Below, piece by piece: positions 6,543 to 14,631 of a stretch of 37,013 bases of DNA. The notes under the pieces were generated by a model, which worked only from the letters and a program-made list of their open reading frames with translations, ran no database searches and was not told where the DNA came from. Origin of the DNA: an uncultured Oscillospiraceae bacterium (GTDB lineage: Bacteria > Bacillota > Clostridia > Oscillospirales > Oscillospiraceae); contig CAKTNS010000028.1 in NCBI GenBank assembly GCA_934589225.1, positions 1 through 37,013 on the forward strand. Direction: 5' to 3'. Both the position numbers and the translations under genes were made by a program. Position 1 is the stretch's first letter. Every line of letters starts with the position of its first letter.

Positions 6543-8123
6543 ATGAAAGTTGTGACTTACTACGTAAACAGCTCCACCGGCTGCGACCGCAACCCGGGCA
6601 CTTCCCCGGAACAGCCCTTTAAAACGTTGTCCGCGGTAAACGCCCTGACCCTGAATCCCGGGGACCGGGTGCTGCTGGCCCGGGGCTGCGTCTTTGAAAA
6701 TCAGTATCTCCACCTCCGGGCCCGGGGCACCAAGGAAGCACCCGTTGCCGTTGAAAGCTACGGAGAAGGAGCCCTGCCCCATATTAAAGCCTCTGGCACG
6801 GGACTGTGGTATCAGAACTACGGCCAGCCCCTGGACAATCCCAACCACGTCTGGCACGGCTATGTCAGCTCTGCCGTTTTGCTATACGACTGCGAATACA
6901 TCCGCCTGCGGGACCTGGAAATTTCCAATGACCCCGGCCTCCTGCCGGGAGAGCGGTACAACCAGGGGGACAAAATGAACCGCACCGGCGTGGCGGTGGT
7001 GGCCCAGAACCGGGGCACCCTTCACGGCATTACCCTGACGGGACTCTACGTCCACGATGTGAAGGGCAACGTCTATGACAAGCACCTGGCTAACGGCGGC
7101 ATCTACTGCGTCTGCCAGAAGCCGGAACAGGAAAACGGGGAAATCGCCCGTTATGAAGACCTGCACATCACCCGTTGCCGGGTGGAGCGCTGCAGCCGCT
7201 GGGGCATTGCCGCGGGCTACAGCTACACCCATGAGCGTTTTACCGGACTGTACCTGCCGGATGAAACCGTAAAGACCTACGGCCACACCGGCGTTCTCAT
7301 TGAAGACTGCTTCCTCCGGGACATCGGCGGCGACGGCATTACTCCCATGTATTGCTACAAGCCCCTGGTCCAGCGGAACGTGTCCGAAAACATCGCCACG
7401 GAGATCAACGACCGGGTCTACACCGAGGAAGGCCCCCGGCTGGGGAAGACCGCCGCGGCCATGTGGCCCTGGAAGTGCAAGGACGCGGTGTTTCAGTACA
7501 ACGAAGCCTACCATACCTGCCTCAACCAGGACGGCCAGGCCTGGGACGCGGATTCCGGCGACGGCACCCTCTACCAGTACAATTACAGCCACGGCAACGG
7601 CGGCGGCTGCGTCATGTTCTGCCTGGGCGAAAGCGTCAACAATATTTTCCGCTACAACATCAGCTTCCTGGACGGGGACGGGATCATGAATCCCTGCGAA
7701 AACCCCGATGCCCATATTTATGGCAATACCTTCATCATGGCCCCGGAGGTGCCCTTTGTGCGGCACAATATGTCCGGCGGACACATGCTGGTGGAAAACA
7801 ACCTGATCGTAAACCTGGGCCCGGAGCCCGTTGCCTGCGACTGGCACCACCAGACGGATTTTGCAACTTACAACGGCAACGTCTATGTGGGCTTTGAAAA
7901 CGCCCCGGAGGAAGATGGGGATGCCCTGGTGCTGCCGGTCAATACCCAGGTTTTGAAAGATGCCCTGTCCGGGCCCCGCCAAACCCAGGGGGTCATCCAT
8001 CCCCGCAGTGCCTTTGAAGGTTTTCTCCCCGCCATGGAGCTGGGGAAAGGCCAGGAAGAAACCGGGGAAGAGGATTTCTTTGGAAATCCCGCCCGTTCCC
8101 ACCAGATCGGCGCCTGCCGGTAA
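6543..8123 (+). CDS. Right-handed parallel beta-helix protein, putative carbohydrate-active enzyme
   Basis: The 526-residue protein opens with TYYVNSSTGCDRNPGTSPEQ, the usual entry strand of bacterial beta-helix polysaccharide lyases and hydrolases. It then has many short strand-turn units (for example NRTGVAVVAQNRG, TGVLIEDCFLRD, NNIFRYNISFLDGDG) and ends with GNPARSHQIGACR, a typical C-terminal cap. There is no signal peptide, so it acts in the cytoplasm, probably on imported oligosaccharides. It lies upstream of a sugar-binding protein, two permeases and a GH20 enzyme. The fold is well supported; the reaction (lyase, glycosidase or epimerase-like) is not. No clear Shine-Dalgarno is seen before ATG 6543, which is unusual here. 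Confidence 0.8.
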   Translation: MKVVTYYVNSSTGCDRNPGTSPEQPFKTLSAVNALTLNPGDRVLLARGCVFENQYLHLRARGTKEAPVAVESYGEGALPHIKASGTGLWYQNYGQPLDNPNHVWHGYVSSAVLLYDCEYIRLRDLEISNDPGLLPGERYNQGDKMNRTGVAVVAQNRGTLHGITLTGLYVHDVKGNVYDKHLANGGIYCVCQKPEQENGEIARYEDLHITRCRVERCSRWGIAAGYSYTHERFTGLYLPDETVKTYGHTGVLIEDCFLRDIGGDGITPMYCYKPLVQRNVSENIATEINDRVYTEEGPRLGKTAAAMWPWKCKDAVFQYNEAYHTCLNQDGQAWDADSGDGTLYQYNYSHGNGGGCVMFCLGESVNNIFRYNISFLDGDGIMNPCENPDAHIYGNTFIMAPEVPFVRHNMSGGHMLVENNLIVNLGPEPVACDWHHQTDFATYNGNVYVGFENAPEEDGDALVLPVNTQVLKDALSGPRQTQGVIHPRSAFEGFLPAMELGKGQEETGEEDFFGNPARSHQIGACR

Positions 8124-8135
8124 ATTCATGCACAT

Positions 8136-8149
8136 CGGTCAACTGACCG
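8136..8149. promoter_or_regulatory. Short palindrome ahead of the binding-protein gene
   Basis: CGGTCA-AC-TGACCG lies in the 59-base gap between the beta-helix gene and the binding-protein gene. It could be an operator half-site pair or a small RNA hairpin; no promoter hexamers stand out near it. Confidence 0.3.
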
Positions 8150-8182
8150 TGTCAAAAAACATTCATAAAGGAGAAGGAAACA

Positions 8183-9481
8183 ATGAAGAAACTGCTTTCC
8201 CTGCTGCTGGCCATCGCCATGATCGCGACCATGGCCGCCTGCGGCGCCAAGGAACCCGCCCCCGCTGAGACTCAGGCTCCCGCAGCTACTGAGGCTCCCG
8301 CTGCCACCGAGGCTCCCGCCGCCAAGAGCGACGTAGAGCTGACCTACTGGTCCATGTGGAACGCCACCGAAGGCCAGGCCAAGATCATCACCGAGGCTGC
8401 CGAGGCTTATGAAGCCAAGACCGGCATCCACATCAACCTGGAGTTCAAGGGCCGTGACGTCAGAACTCTGGTGGGCCCCGCTCTGGACGCCGGCGAGAAG
8501 ATCGACATCTTCGACACCGACTACATGGTTCTGGTTCAGCAGAACGGCAAGTACCTGGCGGACCTGACCGACATGGCCGCTGCCGCTGACTACGAGAAGC
8601 ACGCTCTGCCCAACCTGATCAACAACGTCAAGACCTGGGGCGACGGCAAGCTGCTGGCCATCCCCTACCAGCCCTACACCACCGGTGTATGGTACAACCA
8701 GGATATGTTCGACGCTGCCGGCATCACCGAGGCTCCCACCACTTGGGATGAGTTCCTGGATGTCTGCCAGAAGCTGAAGGACTCCGGCGTCAACGCCATC
8801 ACCTGCAACTCCGACGGCGTGACCCTGCTCTACGGCTACCAGATGGCCCGTTACGTAGGCCAGGCCCGTCTGATCGAGATCCTGGACAACGTGGAGTGGG
8901 CCAAGGTTCCCGAAGCCAAGAAGGCTGCCGAGGAGATCCAGAGCCTGTTCTCCAAGGGCTACATGTCCGAGTACGCGCCCGCCAACTACCCCGACGGCCA
9001 GAACGAGATCGGCTTCGGCGAGTCCGCTATGATCCTGAACGCCTCCTGGGTACCCAACGAAATCAACCAGAACACCGGCACCATGGTCAACTGGGGCTTC
9101 TTCCCCTGGCCCACTGTTGAGGGCGGCGTTGACGGCACCGAAGGCACCATGTGCGGCGCACAGGGCCTGGGCCTGGTTGCCAAGTCCGAGCATCAGCAGG
9201 AAGCTTTCGACTTCATGATGACCCTGGTTACCGGCGAGTTCGACAAGAAGATGGCTGACGCCGTTCTGTCCATCCCCGCCGACGTTGACAACGCCGAGTG
9301 GCCCTCCGTGGTTGCCGGTGCCGAGCCCTACTTCAAGCTGGTCACCAAGAGCTATGACTGGGCTGTGGGCCTGGAAAACAACGGCGCTTTCAAGGACTTC
9401 GTGTTCGACAACCTGATCAAGCTGGTAAAGCAGGAGTACACCCCCGATCAGTTCATCGACGCCATGGCTTCCATGAAGTAA
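8183..9481 (+). CDS. Sugar ABC transporter substrate-binding lipoprotein
   Basis: The 432-residue protein has a lipoprotein signal (KKLLSLLLAIAMIATMAAC) with the lipidated cysteine at residue 20, then a low-complexity Ala/Pro/Glu/Thr linker (about 21-48, repeats of the type ATEAPA). The mature fold follows, starting LTYWSMWNATEGQAK as in family 1 extracellular solute-binding proteins. AAAGGAGAAGG (8167-8177) precedes ATG 8183. It would capture an oligosaccharide outside the cell for the permeases at 9644 and 10563. Codon use is highly biased, implying strong expression. A nested hairpin separates it from the permease genes. The ligand is unknown; the GH20 and GH2 neighbours suggest an N-acetylhexosamine- or galactose-containing glycan. 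Confidence 0.93.
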   Translation: MKKLLSLLLAIAMIATMAACGAKEPAPAETQAPAATEAPAATEAPAAKSDVELTYWSMWNATEGQAKIITEAAEAYEAKTGIHINLEFKGRDVRTLVGPALDAGEKIDIFDTDYMVLVQQNGKYLADLTDMAAAADYEKHALPNLINNVKTWGDGKLLAIPYQPYTTGVWYNQDMFDAAGITEAPTTWDEFLDVCQKLKDSGVNAITCNSDGVTLLYGYQMARYVGQARLIEILDNVEWAKVPEAKKAAEEIQSLFSKGYMSEYAPANYPDGQNEIGFGESAMILNASWVPNEINQNTGTMVNWGFFPWPTVEGGVDGTEGTMCGAQGLGLVAKSEHQQEAFDFMMTLVTGEFDKKMADAVLSIPADVDNAEWPSVVAGAEPYFKLVTKSYDWAVGLENNGAFKDFVFDNLIKLVKQEYTPDQFIDAMASMK

Positions 9482-9530
9482 GCGTTTCCCTTACTGTAGC
9501 AACTGACTTTTAAGTCCATATAACACTCCG

Positions 9531-9588
9531 ACGGAGGGTGGCAAGGAAACTGTGCGGCATCCCGCATGGCTGATCTGTCACCCTCCGT
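9531..9588 (+). terminator. Nested intercistronic hairpin between binding-protein and permease genes
   Basis: ACGGAGGGTG (9531-9540) pairs perfectly with CACCCTCCGT (9579-9588), enclosing a smaller stem TGCGG/CCGCA (9553-9566). A short TTTT follows at 9596-9599. It probably limits read-through or protects the binding-protein mRNA. Its presence also argues against ATG 9566 as the start of the next gene. Confidence 0.65.
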
Positions 9589-9643
9589 TACACCCTTTTG
9601 GTCCCTTTGCGCCATTTCCCGAAAGAAGAAAGGAGAGATTTCC

Positions 9644-10549
9644 TTGAAACAGGACAAGAAAATGATCGTGTGTTTCTTAACACCCCTCATGGTCTTCTTC
9701 GTCGGCCTTTATGTCTATCCCATCATCCGTACCATTGTCATGAGCTTCTACCAGGTAGAGGCCATTTCTGACCCTGTAAGCACCTGGAAATTTGTGGGCC
9801 TGGAGAACTTCAAGGTGTTGCTGAATACCTCTATTTTCCAGCAGTCCATGATAAACATGATCAAAATCTGGCTCATGGGTGGCATCATCGTCATGTTCTT
9901 TGCCATCCTCTTTGCCGTTATCCTTACCAGCGGCGTGAAGTTCAAGAACTTCTACCGCGCGGTGATCTATATTCCCAATATCATCAATGCCGTTGCCATT
10001 TCCACCATGTGGATCAACTTCGTTTACAACAAGCGTTTTGGCCTGCTGCACACCTTCTTCAAGTGGATCGGCGCGGACAACCTGGCCAAAATGGACTACA
10101 TGAACGGCAACGCCAAGTTCTACTCTCTGCTGGTGGCCTTCTGCTTCGGCTCCGTGGGCTACTTCATGCTGATCCTCATGAGCGGCATCGAGCAGCTGCC
10201 CGGGGACATGTATGAGGCCGCCACCATTGACGGCGCCAGCAAGCCCAAGCAGTTTTTCCACATCACCCTGCCGCTACTCAACGGCGTGCTCAAGACCTGC
10301 CTGACCTTCTGGACCATCGCCGTGGTAGGCTTCTTCGTCTGGAGCCAGATGTGGAGCGCCCCCCTGCCCAGTGAGACTTCCAGCATTACCCCCTTCGTCT
10401 ATATGTACAACCTGGCCTTCGGCTCTCTGGGCAATGCCACCCGTGACGGTGGACGTGCCGCTGCCGTTGGTGTCTTGATGACCCTGGTGGTCCTGGTGGT
10501 ATTCCAGGTGCTGAACCTGATCTTCAAGAAAGACGATGTTGAGCTTTAA
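9644..10549 (+). CDS. Sugar ABC transporter permease (MalF/UgpA type)
   Basis: This is a 301-residue permease of the second importer. I choose the TTG at 9644 because AAAGGAGA (9629-9636) sits at the right distance and the protein then starts KQDKKMIVCFLTPLMVFFVG, a short basic tail plus first helix. The frame is open back to ATG 9566, but that start lies inside a hairpin. Six membrane segments are apparent, and the EAA loop reads YEAATIDGASKPKQFFHITL near residues 190-209. The next permease begins 13 bases after the stop with its own AAGGAGG. It pairs with that permease to form the channel; the ATPase is not encoded nearby. Confidence 0.9.
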   Translation: MKQDKKMIVCFLTPLMVFFVGLYVYPIIRTIVMSFYQVEAISDPVSTWKFVGLENFKVLLNTSIFQQSMINMIKIWLMGGIIVMFFAILFAVILTSGVKFKNFYRAVIYIPNIINAVAISTMWINFVYNKRFGLLHTFFKWIGADNLAKMDYMNGNAKFYSLLVAFCFGSVGYFMLILMSGIEQLPGDMYEAATIDGASKPKQFFHITLPLLNGVLKTCLTFWTIAVVGFFVWSQMWSAPLPSETSSITPFVYMYNLAFGSLGNATRDGGRAAAVGVLMTLVVLVVFQVLNLIFKKDDVEL

Positions 10550-10562
10550 GGAGGTGTGACCT

Positions 10563-11423
10563 ATGAAAAAGAATCGTTCCAACTCTGACGCCCGCAAGCA
10601 GCTGCGGCTTCTTCCCGGTCACATTGTTGTAGGCATCTGGTGCGCCTTTACCCTCATCATGCTGCTGTGGATCGTCTGCGCCAGCCTTTCCACCGCTCCG
10701 GAGATCATGAAGGGCCAGGCCATGCGCTTTAAGACCGGCCTCCACTTTGACAACTATGTCCGGGCCTGGAGTTTGAACAGCATTTCCACCTACTTTATGA
10801 ACTCCCTGCTCTACGGGCTGATCAGCATGGTGGCCTCGGTGCTGATCAGCGCCCCGGCGGCCTATGTGCTGGCCCGAAAGGTCTTTAAGGGCAGCGCTGC
10901 CATTAAGAACAGCTTCGTCATCGCCATGGCCATTCCCCAGATCATGATCGTCATGCCCCTGTTCTCCGCGGCGGTCCGCTCCGGCCTGTCCAACTCCAAG
11001 TTCCTGCTGCTGATCCTCTACACCGGCATGGCCCTGCCCTACACCACCACGTTCCTCACGGCCTTCTTCTCCAACCAGTCCGTGGTCTACGAGGAAGCCG
11101 CCGCCATTGACGGCGCTTCTCCCATGAAGACCTTCTGGACCATTATGTTCCCCTTGGCCCAGCCGGGACTGGTGACGGTGAGCATTTTCAACTTCATGAA
11201 CGTGTGGAATGAATACTTCCTGTCCATGATCTTCGCTTCCTCCCAGAAGTCCATGACCGTGGGCCCGGGCCTGAAGAGCGTTCTGACGGCCATGCAGTAC
11301 ACCGGTGACTGGGGCGGCCTGTTTGCGGCCGTTGTCATCGTGTTCCTGCCGACCCTACTGATTTTCGTGTGCCTGTCCAGAACCATCATCAATGGTATTA
11401 CCGCCGGTGGTATCAAGGGCTAA
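10563..11423 (+). CDS. Sugar ABC transporter permease (MalG/UgpE type)
   Basis: The 286-residue membrane protein is the second permease of this importer. AAGGAGGTG (10549-10557) overlaps the preceding stop region and sets ATG 10563. The N-terminus is basic (MKKNRSNSDARKQLRL) ahead of the first helix. The EAA-type loop is YEEAAAIDGASPMKTFWTIM near residues 178-197, and the C-terminus NGITAGGIKG is characteristic of the subfamily. A 12-bp hairpin follows before the GH20 gene. Confidence 0.92.
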   Translation: MKKNRSNSDARKQLRLLPGHIVVGIWCAFTLIMLLWIVCASLSTAPEIMKGQAMRFKTGLHFDNYVRAWSLNSISTYFMNSLLYGLISMVASVLISAPAAYVLARKVFKGSAAIKNSFVIAMAIPQIMIVMPLFSAAVRSGLSNSKFLLLILYTGMALPYTTTFLTAFFSNQSVVYEEAAAIDGASPMKTFWTIMFPLAQPGLVTVSIFNFMNVWNEYFLSMIFASSQKSMTVGPGLKSVLTAMQYTGDWGGLFAAVVIVFLPTLLIFVCLSRTIINGITAGGIKG

Positions 11424-11437
11424 AACTGAACAAGAAT

Positions 11438-11470
11438 ATCGGGCATCTGCTTCAAAACCAGATGCCCGAT
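11438..11470 (+). terminator. Hairpin between the ABC operon and the GH20 gene
   Basis: ATCGGGCATCTG (11438-11449) pairs perfectly with CAGATGCCCGAT (11459-11470). Only TTCTGG follows, with no long U-run, so it is probably a partial terminator or attenuator that lowers transcription into the GH20 gene. Confidence 0.6.
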
Positions 11471-11502
11471 TTCTGGAACCATCCTGAATAGGAGGAATTT
11501 TG

Positions 11503-13371
11503 ATGACTAAAATCACCCTTTTGGGCGAACTGCCCCAGAACGCCCCGGAGGCCCTGAAAATCCTGGGGGAGGACCTGGGATTTGAACCGGGGCAGGGGGG
11601 CTTGACTGTCACCTGCCACCGGGGGGAAAACCTGGAAGTACACTCGGACGGAAAGACGGTGGAGCTGACCTGGTCCCGGCCTGTGGAGCTCTACAGAGGC
11701 CTGAGCCTGATCCCCCAGCCCTTAGAGTCTGTAAACATCTGCCAGAAGGCGGCCTTCCGGGAAGTGGGCCCCATGTTCGATTGCTCCCGGAACGCCGTGC
11801 TGACCCCGGAGACCATGCGGTTTTTCCTGCGGAAAATGGCCCTGATGGGCCTGAACCTGGGCATGCTCTACACCGAGGATACCTACGAAGTGCCGGAGCA
11901 GCCCTTCTTCGGCTACAAGCGGGGCCGGTATACCGCCCAGGAATTGCGTGCCCTGGACGACTACGCTTATACTCTGGGCATTGAGCTGTGCCCCTGCATC
12001 CAGACCCTGGGCCATCTGCGGGAGGTCCTGCGCTGGCCCGGCTTCCAGAAGTACAAGGAAAATGACGAGGTGCTGCTTGCGGACAGCGAGGAAACCTATG
12101 TGCTCCTGGAGCAGATGATCCGGGCCGCCACCGCCCCCTACCGCTCCAAGAAGATCCATTTGGGCATGGACGAGGCCTTTGGCGTGGGCCTGGGGAAGCA
12201 TTTGCAGAAATTCGGCTATGAAGACCCCCACGCCATTATGGGCCGCCACCTGAAGCGGGTGCTGGACATTACGGAAAAACTGGGCCTGGATGCCATGATG
12301 TGGAGCGATATGTACTTCCAGCTGGAGGGCAGCGGCTACTATGACTCCGGCGAGCCTACCCAGGCCGCCAAGGACGCGGTAGACCCCCGGGCCACTCTGG
12401 TCTATTGGGATTACTACCATGACGACAGAGCATTCTATGAGGACATGTTCCGCAAGCACAAGATCCTTTCCCCCAAGACCGCCTTTGCAGGAGGCCTGTG
12501 GAACTGGACCGGCCCGGCCATTGACTACCCTGTGGCCATTGCCAACACCGTCCCTGCCCTGGAAGCCGCCAGAGCCTACAAAGTGGATACGGTTCTTGCC
12601 ACCATGTGGGGAGACGACGGGGCGGAATCCAACCTGCTCTCCGCCCTCTTGGGTCTCCAGCTCTACGGAGAGCTGACCTATGCCGAGCATTATGGGGAAG
12701 GGGCCCTTCATTCCCGCTTTGCCCGGTGCTGCGGGGCCAGCGCCCAGGCCTTCCTGGACATCAGCCTTTTAAACACCGTCCCCGGTATCGTCTCCACCAC
12801 GCCTTACCCCAGCAACTTCCTGAAAATCATGCTCTACCAGGATCCCCTGGTGCAGCTCTTTGAAGAGGACACCAAGGATTTGGACATGTCCCGGCACTAT
12901 GCCTCTCTGGTGGGCCTCTACGCCCGCCACGCCCAGGAAAACCCCGATTACGCCCTGCTCTTTGACTTCTTCGCCGCCCTGGCCCAGACCCTTTCCATGA
13001 AGTGCCGCTGGCATGAGCAGGCCGCCAAGGCCGTAAGAGCCGGGGACCGGGACACCGCCCTGGCCCTGGCCCAGGACATTGCCCCCACGGTGGATGCCCT
13101 GGAGACCCTGCGCCTGACCTGGAGAAAACTCTGGGAAAGCACCAACCGCCCCCAGGGCTTCGAGGTTCTGGACGGCCGCATGGGCGCCATCCGGGCACGG
13201 CTCACCACCGCCGGCGAAAAAATGTCTGAATTCGCCGCCGGAACCCGTCAGGATATCCCCGAACTCACGGAACCCACCCTCCCTTACCGCCGCAACCCGG
13301 ACAATTCCTTCCAGTGGACCAACACCATGTGGGAGATCACCACCGCCAGCAAGATCGATTTCATTATCTAA
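11503..13371 (+). CDS. Family GH20 beta-N-acetylhexosaminidase, cytoplasmic
   Basis: The 622-residue protein would remove terminal GlcNAc or GalNAc from imported oligosaccharides. The GH20 catalytic Asp-Glu pair is D223-E224 in HLGMDEAFGVG; the Glu is the acid/base and the Asp assists the substrate N-acetyl group. The barrel begins near FREVGPMFDCSRNAVLTPET (about residues 85-104), where GH20 enzymes usually carry a conserved Arg; here the position before NAV holds SR. No signal peptide is present. Length and layout resemble the cytoplasmic GH20 enzymes of Firmicutes of about 620 residues. GGAGGA (11491-11496) supports ATG 11503; the TTG codon just before it is in frame but less well placed. 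It lies 79 bases after the permease gene and probably belongs to the same regulon. Confidence 0.87.
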   Translation: MTKITLLGELPQNAPEALKILGEDLGFEPGQGGLTVTCHRGENLEVHSDGKTVELTWSRPVELYRGLSLIPQPLESVNICQKAAFREVGPMFDCSRNAVLTPETMRFFLRKMALMGLNLGMLYTEDTYEVPEQPFFGYKRGRYTAQELRALDDYAYTLGIELCPCIQTLGHLREVLRWPGFQKYKENDEVLLADSEETYVLLEQMIRAATAPYRSKKIHLGMDEAFGVGLGKHLQKFGYEDPHAIMGRHLKRVLDITEKLGLDAMMWSDMYFQLEGSGYYDSGEPTQAAKDAVDPRATLVYWDYYHDDRAFYEDMFRKHKILSPKTAFAGGLWNWTGPAIDYPVAIANTVPALEAARAYKVDTVLATMWGDDGAESNLLSALLGLQLYGELTYAEHYGEGALHSRFARCCGASAQAFLDISLLNTVPGIVSTTPYPSNFLKIMLYQDPLVQLFEEDTKDLDMSRHYASLVGLYARHAQENPDYALLFDFFAALAQTLSMKCRWHEQAAKAVRAGDRDTALALAQDIAPTVDALETLRLTWRKLWESTNRPQGFEVLDGRMGAIRARLTTAGEKMSEFAAGTRQDIPELTEPTLPYRRNPDNSFQWTNTMWEITTASKIDFII

Positions 13372-13375
13372 AAGA

Positions 13376-13403
13376 CAAGGCCAGCCCGGGTGGGCTGGCC
13401 TTG
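13376..13403 (+). terminator. Terminator-like hairpin after the GH20 gene
   Basis: CAAGGCCAGCCC (13376-13387) and GGGCTGGCCTTG (13392-13403) form a perfect 12-bp stem with a GGGT loop 4 bases after the stop codon. No U-run follows, so it may end transcription only partly, but it marks the 3' end of the locus. Confidence 0.7.
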
Positions 13404-13462
13404 TTGGCAATATGATGGTTCAAAATACACCAATCAGCGAAACCGTAGGGAAGAGCGGAAAA

Positions 13463-13493
13463 ATTGACAATTGACAATGGACAATTGACAATT
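13463..13493 (+). repeat. Heptad array, left end of island A
   Basis: Four 7-bp units ATTGACA, ATTGACA, ATGGACA, ATTGACA plus a final ATT. The variant third unit recurs in the same place in other arrays, so the array is copied as a block. Confidence 0.9.
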
Positions 13494-14446
13494 ATTCAGC
13501 GACGGACGTGCAAGCCTTTGAAATCCGTTGGTTTAAAAAGGCGCCAACCAGCGAAACCGTAGGGGCGGCAATCTGCCGCCCGCCACGCCCCGAATATAAC
13601 CTGTGCGGTTGAACGGTACCGCCTACCGGCGTAACCGTAGGGAACGGCCTATGTGCCGTTCCGGGGGCGTGGCGAATATAACCCATGGGGATGAATGGAA
13701 CCGCGCAAGACCTTCCCCTTCGGGGAAGGGGGACCGCCGTAGGCGGTGGATGAGGCGCGGTACCACGTTCCGCATTGTAGGAACAATAGGCGCAGAGGTA
13801 GAACGCCTGTAGGGGTGGTGCTCCGCGCAGCGAATTAAAAACCAATGATTGCCAGTGGCAATCACACATTCATTTATCGGCTATTAGCCGCCCGCCACGT
13901 ATCGAATATAACCTGTGCGGTTAAATGGAATCACATATCGGGGGTGGTTCCGTTTTGTCCACACAGGTTATGATTGCAGCGTCCCGGGCGGCTAGTAGCC
14001 GCCCCTACATGCGCAACACCTTTGCGCCCACTGTTCCTGCAATGTTTCCCGCCGCCCCGCGGCCCTCATCAGGCTCGCCCAGGCGAGCCAGCTTCCCCCG
14101 AGGGAAGCTTTTGTACCGTGCTTTTGCGTGGTACCATTCAACCGCACAGGTTGTATTCGCAACGTGGCGGGCGGCTAGTAGCCGCCCCTACATGCGCAAC
14201 ACCTTTGCGCCCGCTGTTCCTACAACATTTCACGCCGCCCCGCGGCCCTCATCAGGCTCGCCCTCGGGCGAGCCAGCTTCCCCCAAGGGAAGCTCTTGTT
14301 CCGTGTCGGGGGGCATACCGCATCATTCTTACGTCGTGATAACCGGGGCGCTCCCGGAACGGCACACAGGCCGTTCCCTACGGTTTCGCTGATTGGTGCA
14401 TTTTTATCCAACGCATTTCAAAGCCGGTCACGTCCGTCGTCCTGAT

Positions 14447-14478
14447 AATTGTCAATTGTCCATTGTCAATTGTCAATT
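14447..14478 (-). repeat. Heptad array, right end of island A (inverted)
   Basis: Read on the minus strand this is the same order as the left array: ATTGACA, ATTGACA, ATGGACA, ATTGACA, ATT. Confidence 0.9.
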
Positions 14479-14563
14479 TTCCCACCGTTCCCTACGGTTT
14501 CGCTGACAGGTTCATTCTTTCAACCGACACATTCAAATAACGTCCGTTTTTTGCATTACCCTC

Positions 14564-14591
14564 TTGCCTTTCCTCAAAATCCCGGTAGAAT
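14564..14591 (+). promoter_or_regulatory. Candidate promoter of the GH2 gene
   Basis: TTGCCT (14564-14569) and TAGAAT (14586-14591) are 16 bases apart, 41 bases upstream of ATG 14632. The match is moderate, but the gene follows a 1-kb repeat island and needs its own promoter. Confidence 0.5.
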
Positions 14592-14631
14592 AAAAGAAAA
14601 GGCCCACAGCCATTACAAAGGAGATGCTTCT

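Larger units (their letters stand above)
13422..14512. repeat. Repeat island A: composite element with about 130-bp inverted arms
   Basis: No gene is seen in this 1.1-kb stretch. Its ends are imperfect inverted copies of each other (about 13435-13566 and 14376-14505). Each arm carries CAGCGAAACCGTAGGG, the heptad array, a CGACGGACGTG motif, a TTTGAAATCCGTTGG-like segment and a second CAGCGAAACCGTAGGG. Inside are palindromes shared with the other islands: GGAACGGC/GCCGTTCC at 13641-13662 and 14356-14377; GGGCGGC/GCCGCCC types near 13563, 13870, 13988 and 14168; a CCTTCCCC/GGGGAAGG unit near 13710-13800; and CATCAGGCTCGCC units near 14070-14120 and 14243-14305. It separates the GH20 and GH2 genes. 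No transposase is present. Confidence 0.85.

Noticed and set aside
9566..9643. ATG 9566 as start of the third permease
   Set aside because: It lies within a perfect hairpin and would add a tail before the first helix; the TTG at 9644 has a proper ribosome site.
14449..14631. A 61-residue N-terminal extension of the GH2 enzyme
   Set aside because: It translates the heptad array and non-coding DNA; a good ribosome site and the conserved N-terminus place the start at 14632.
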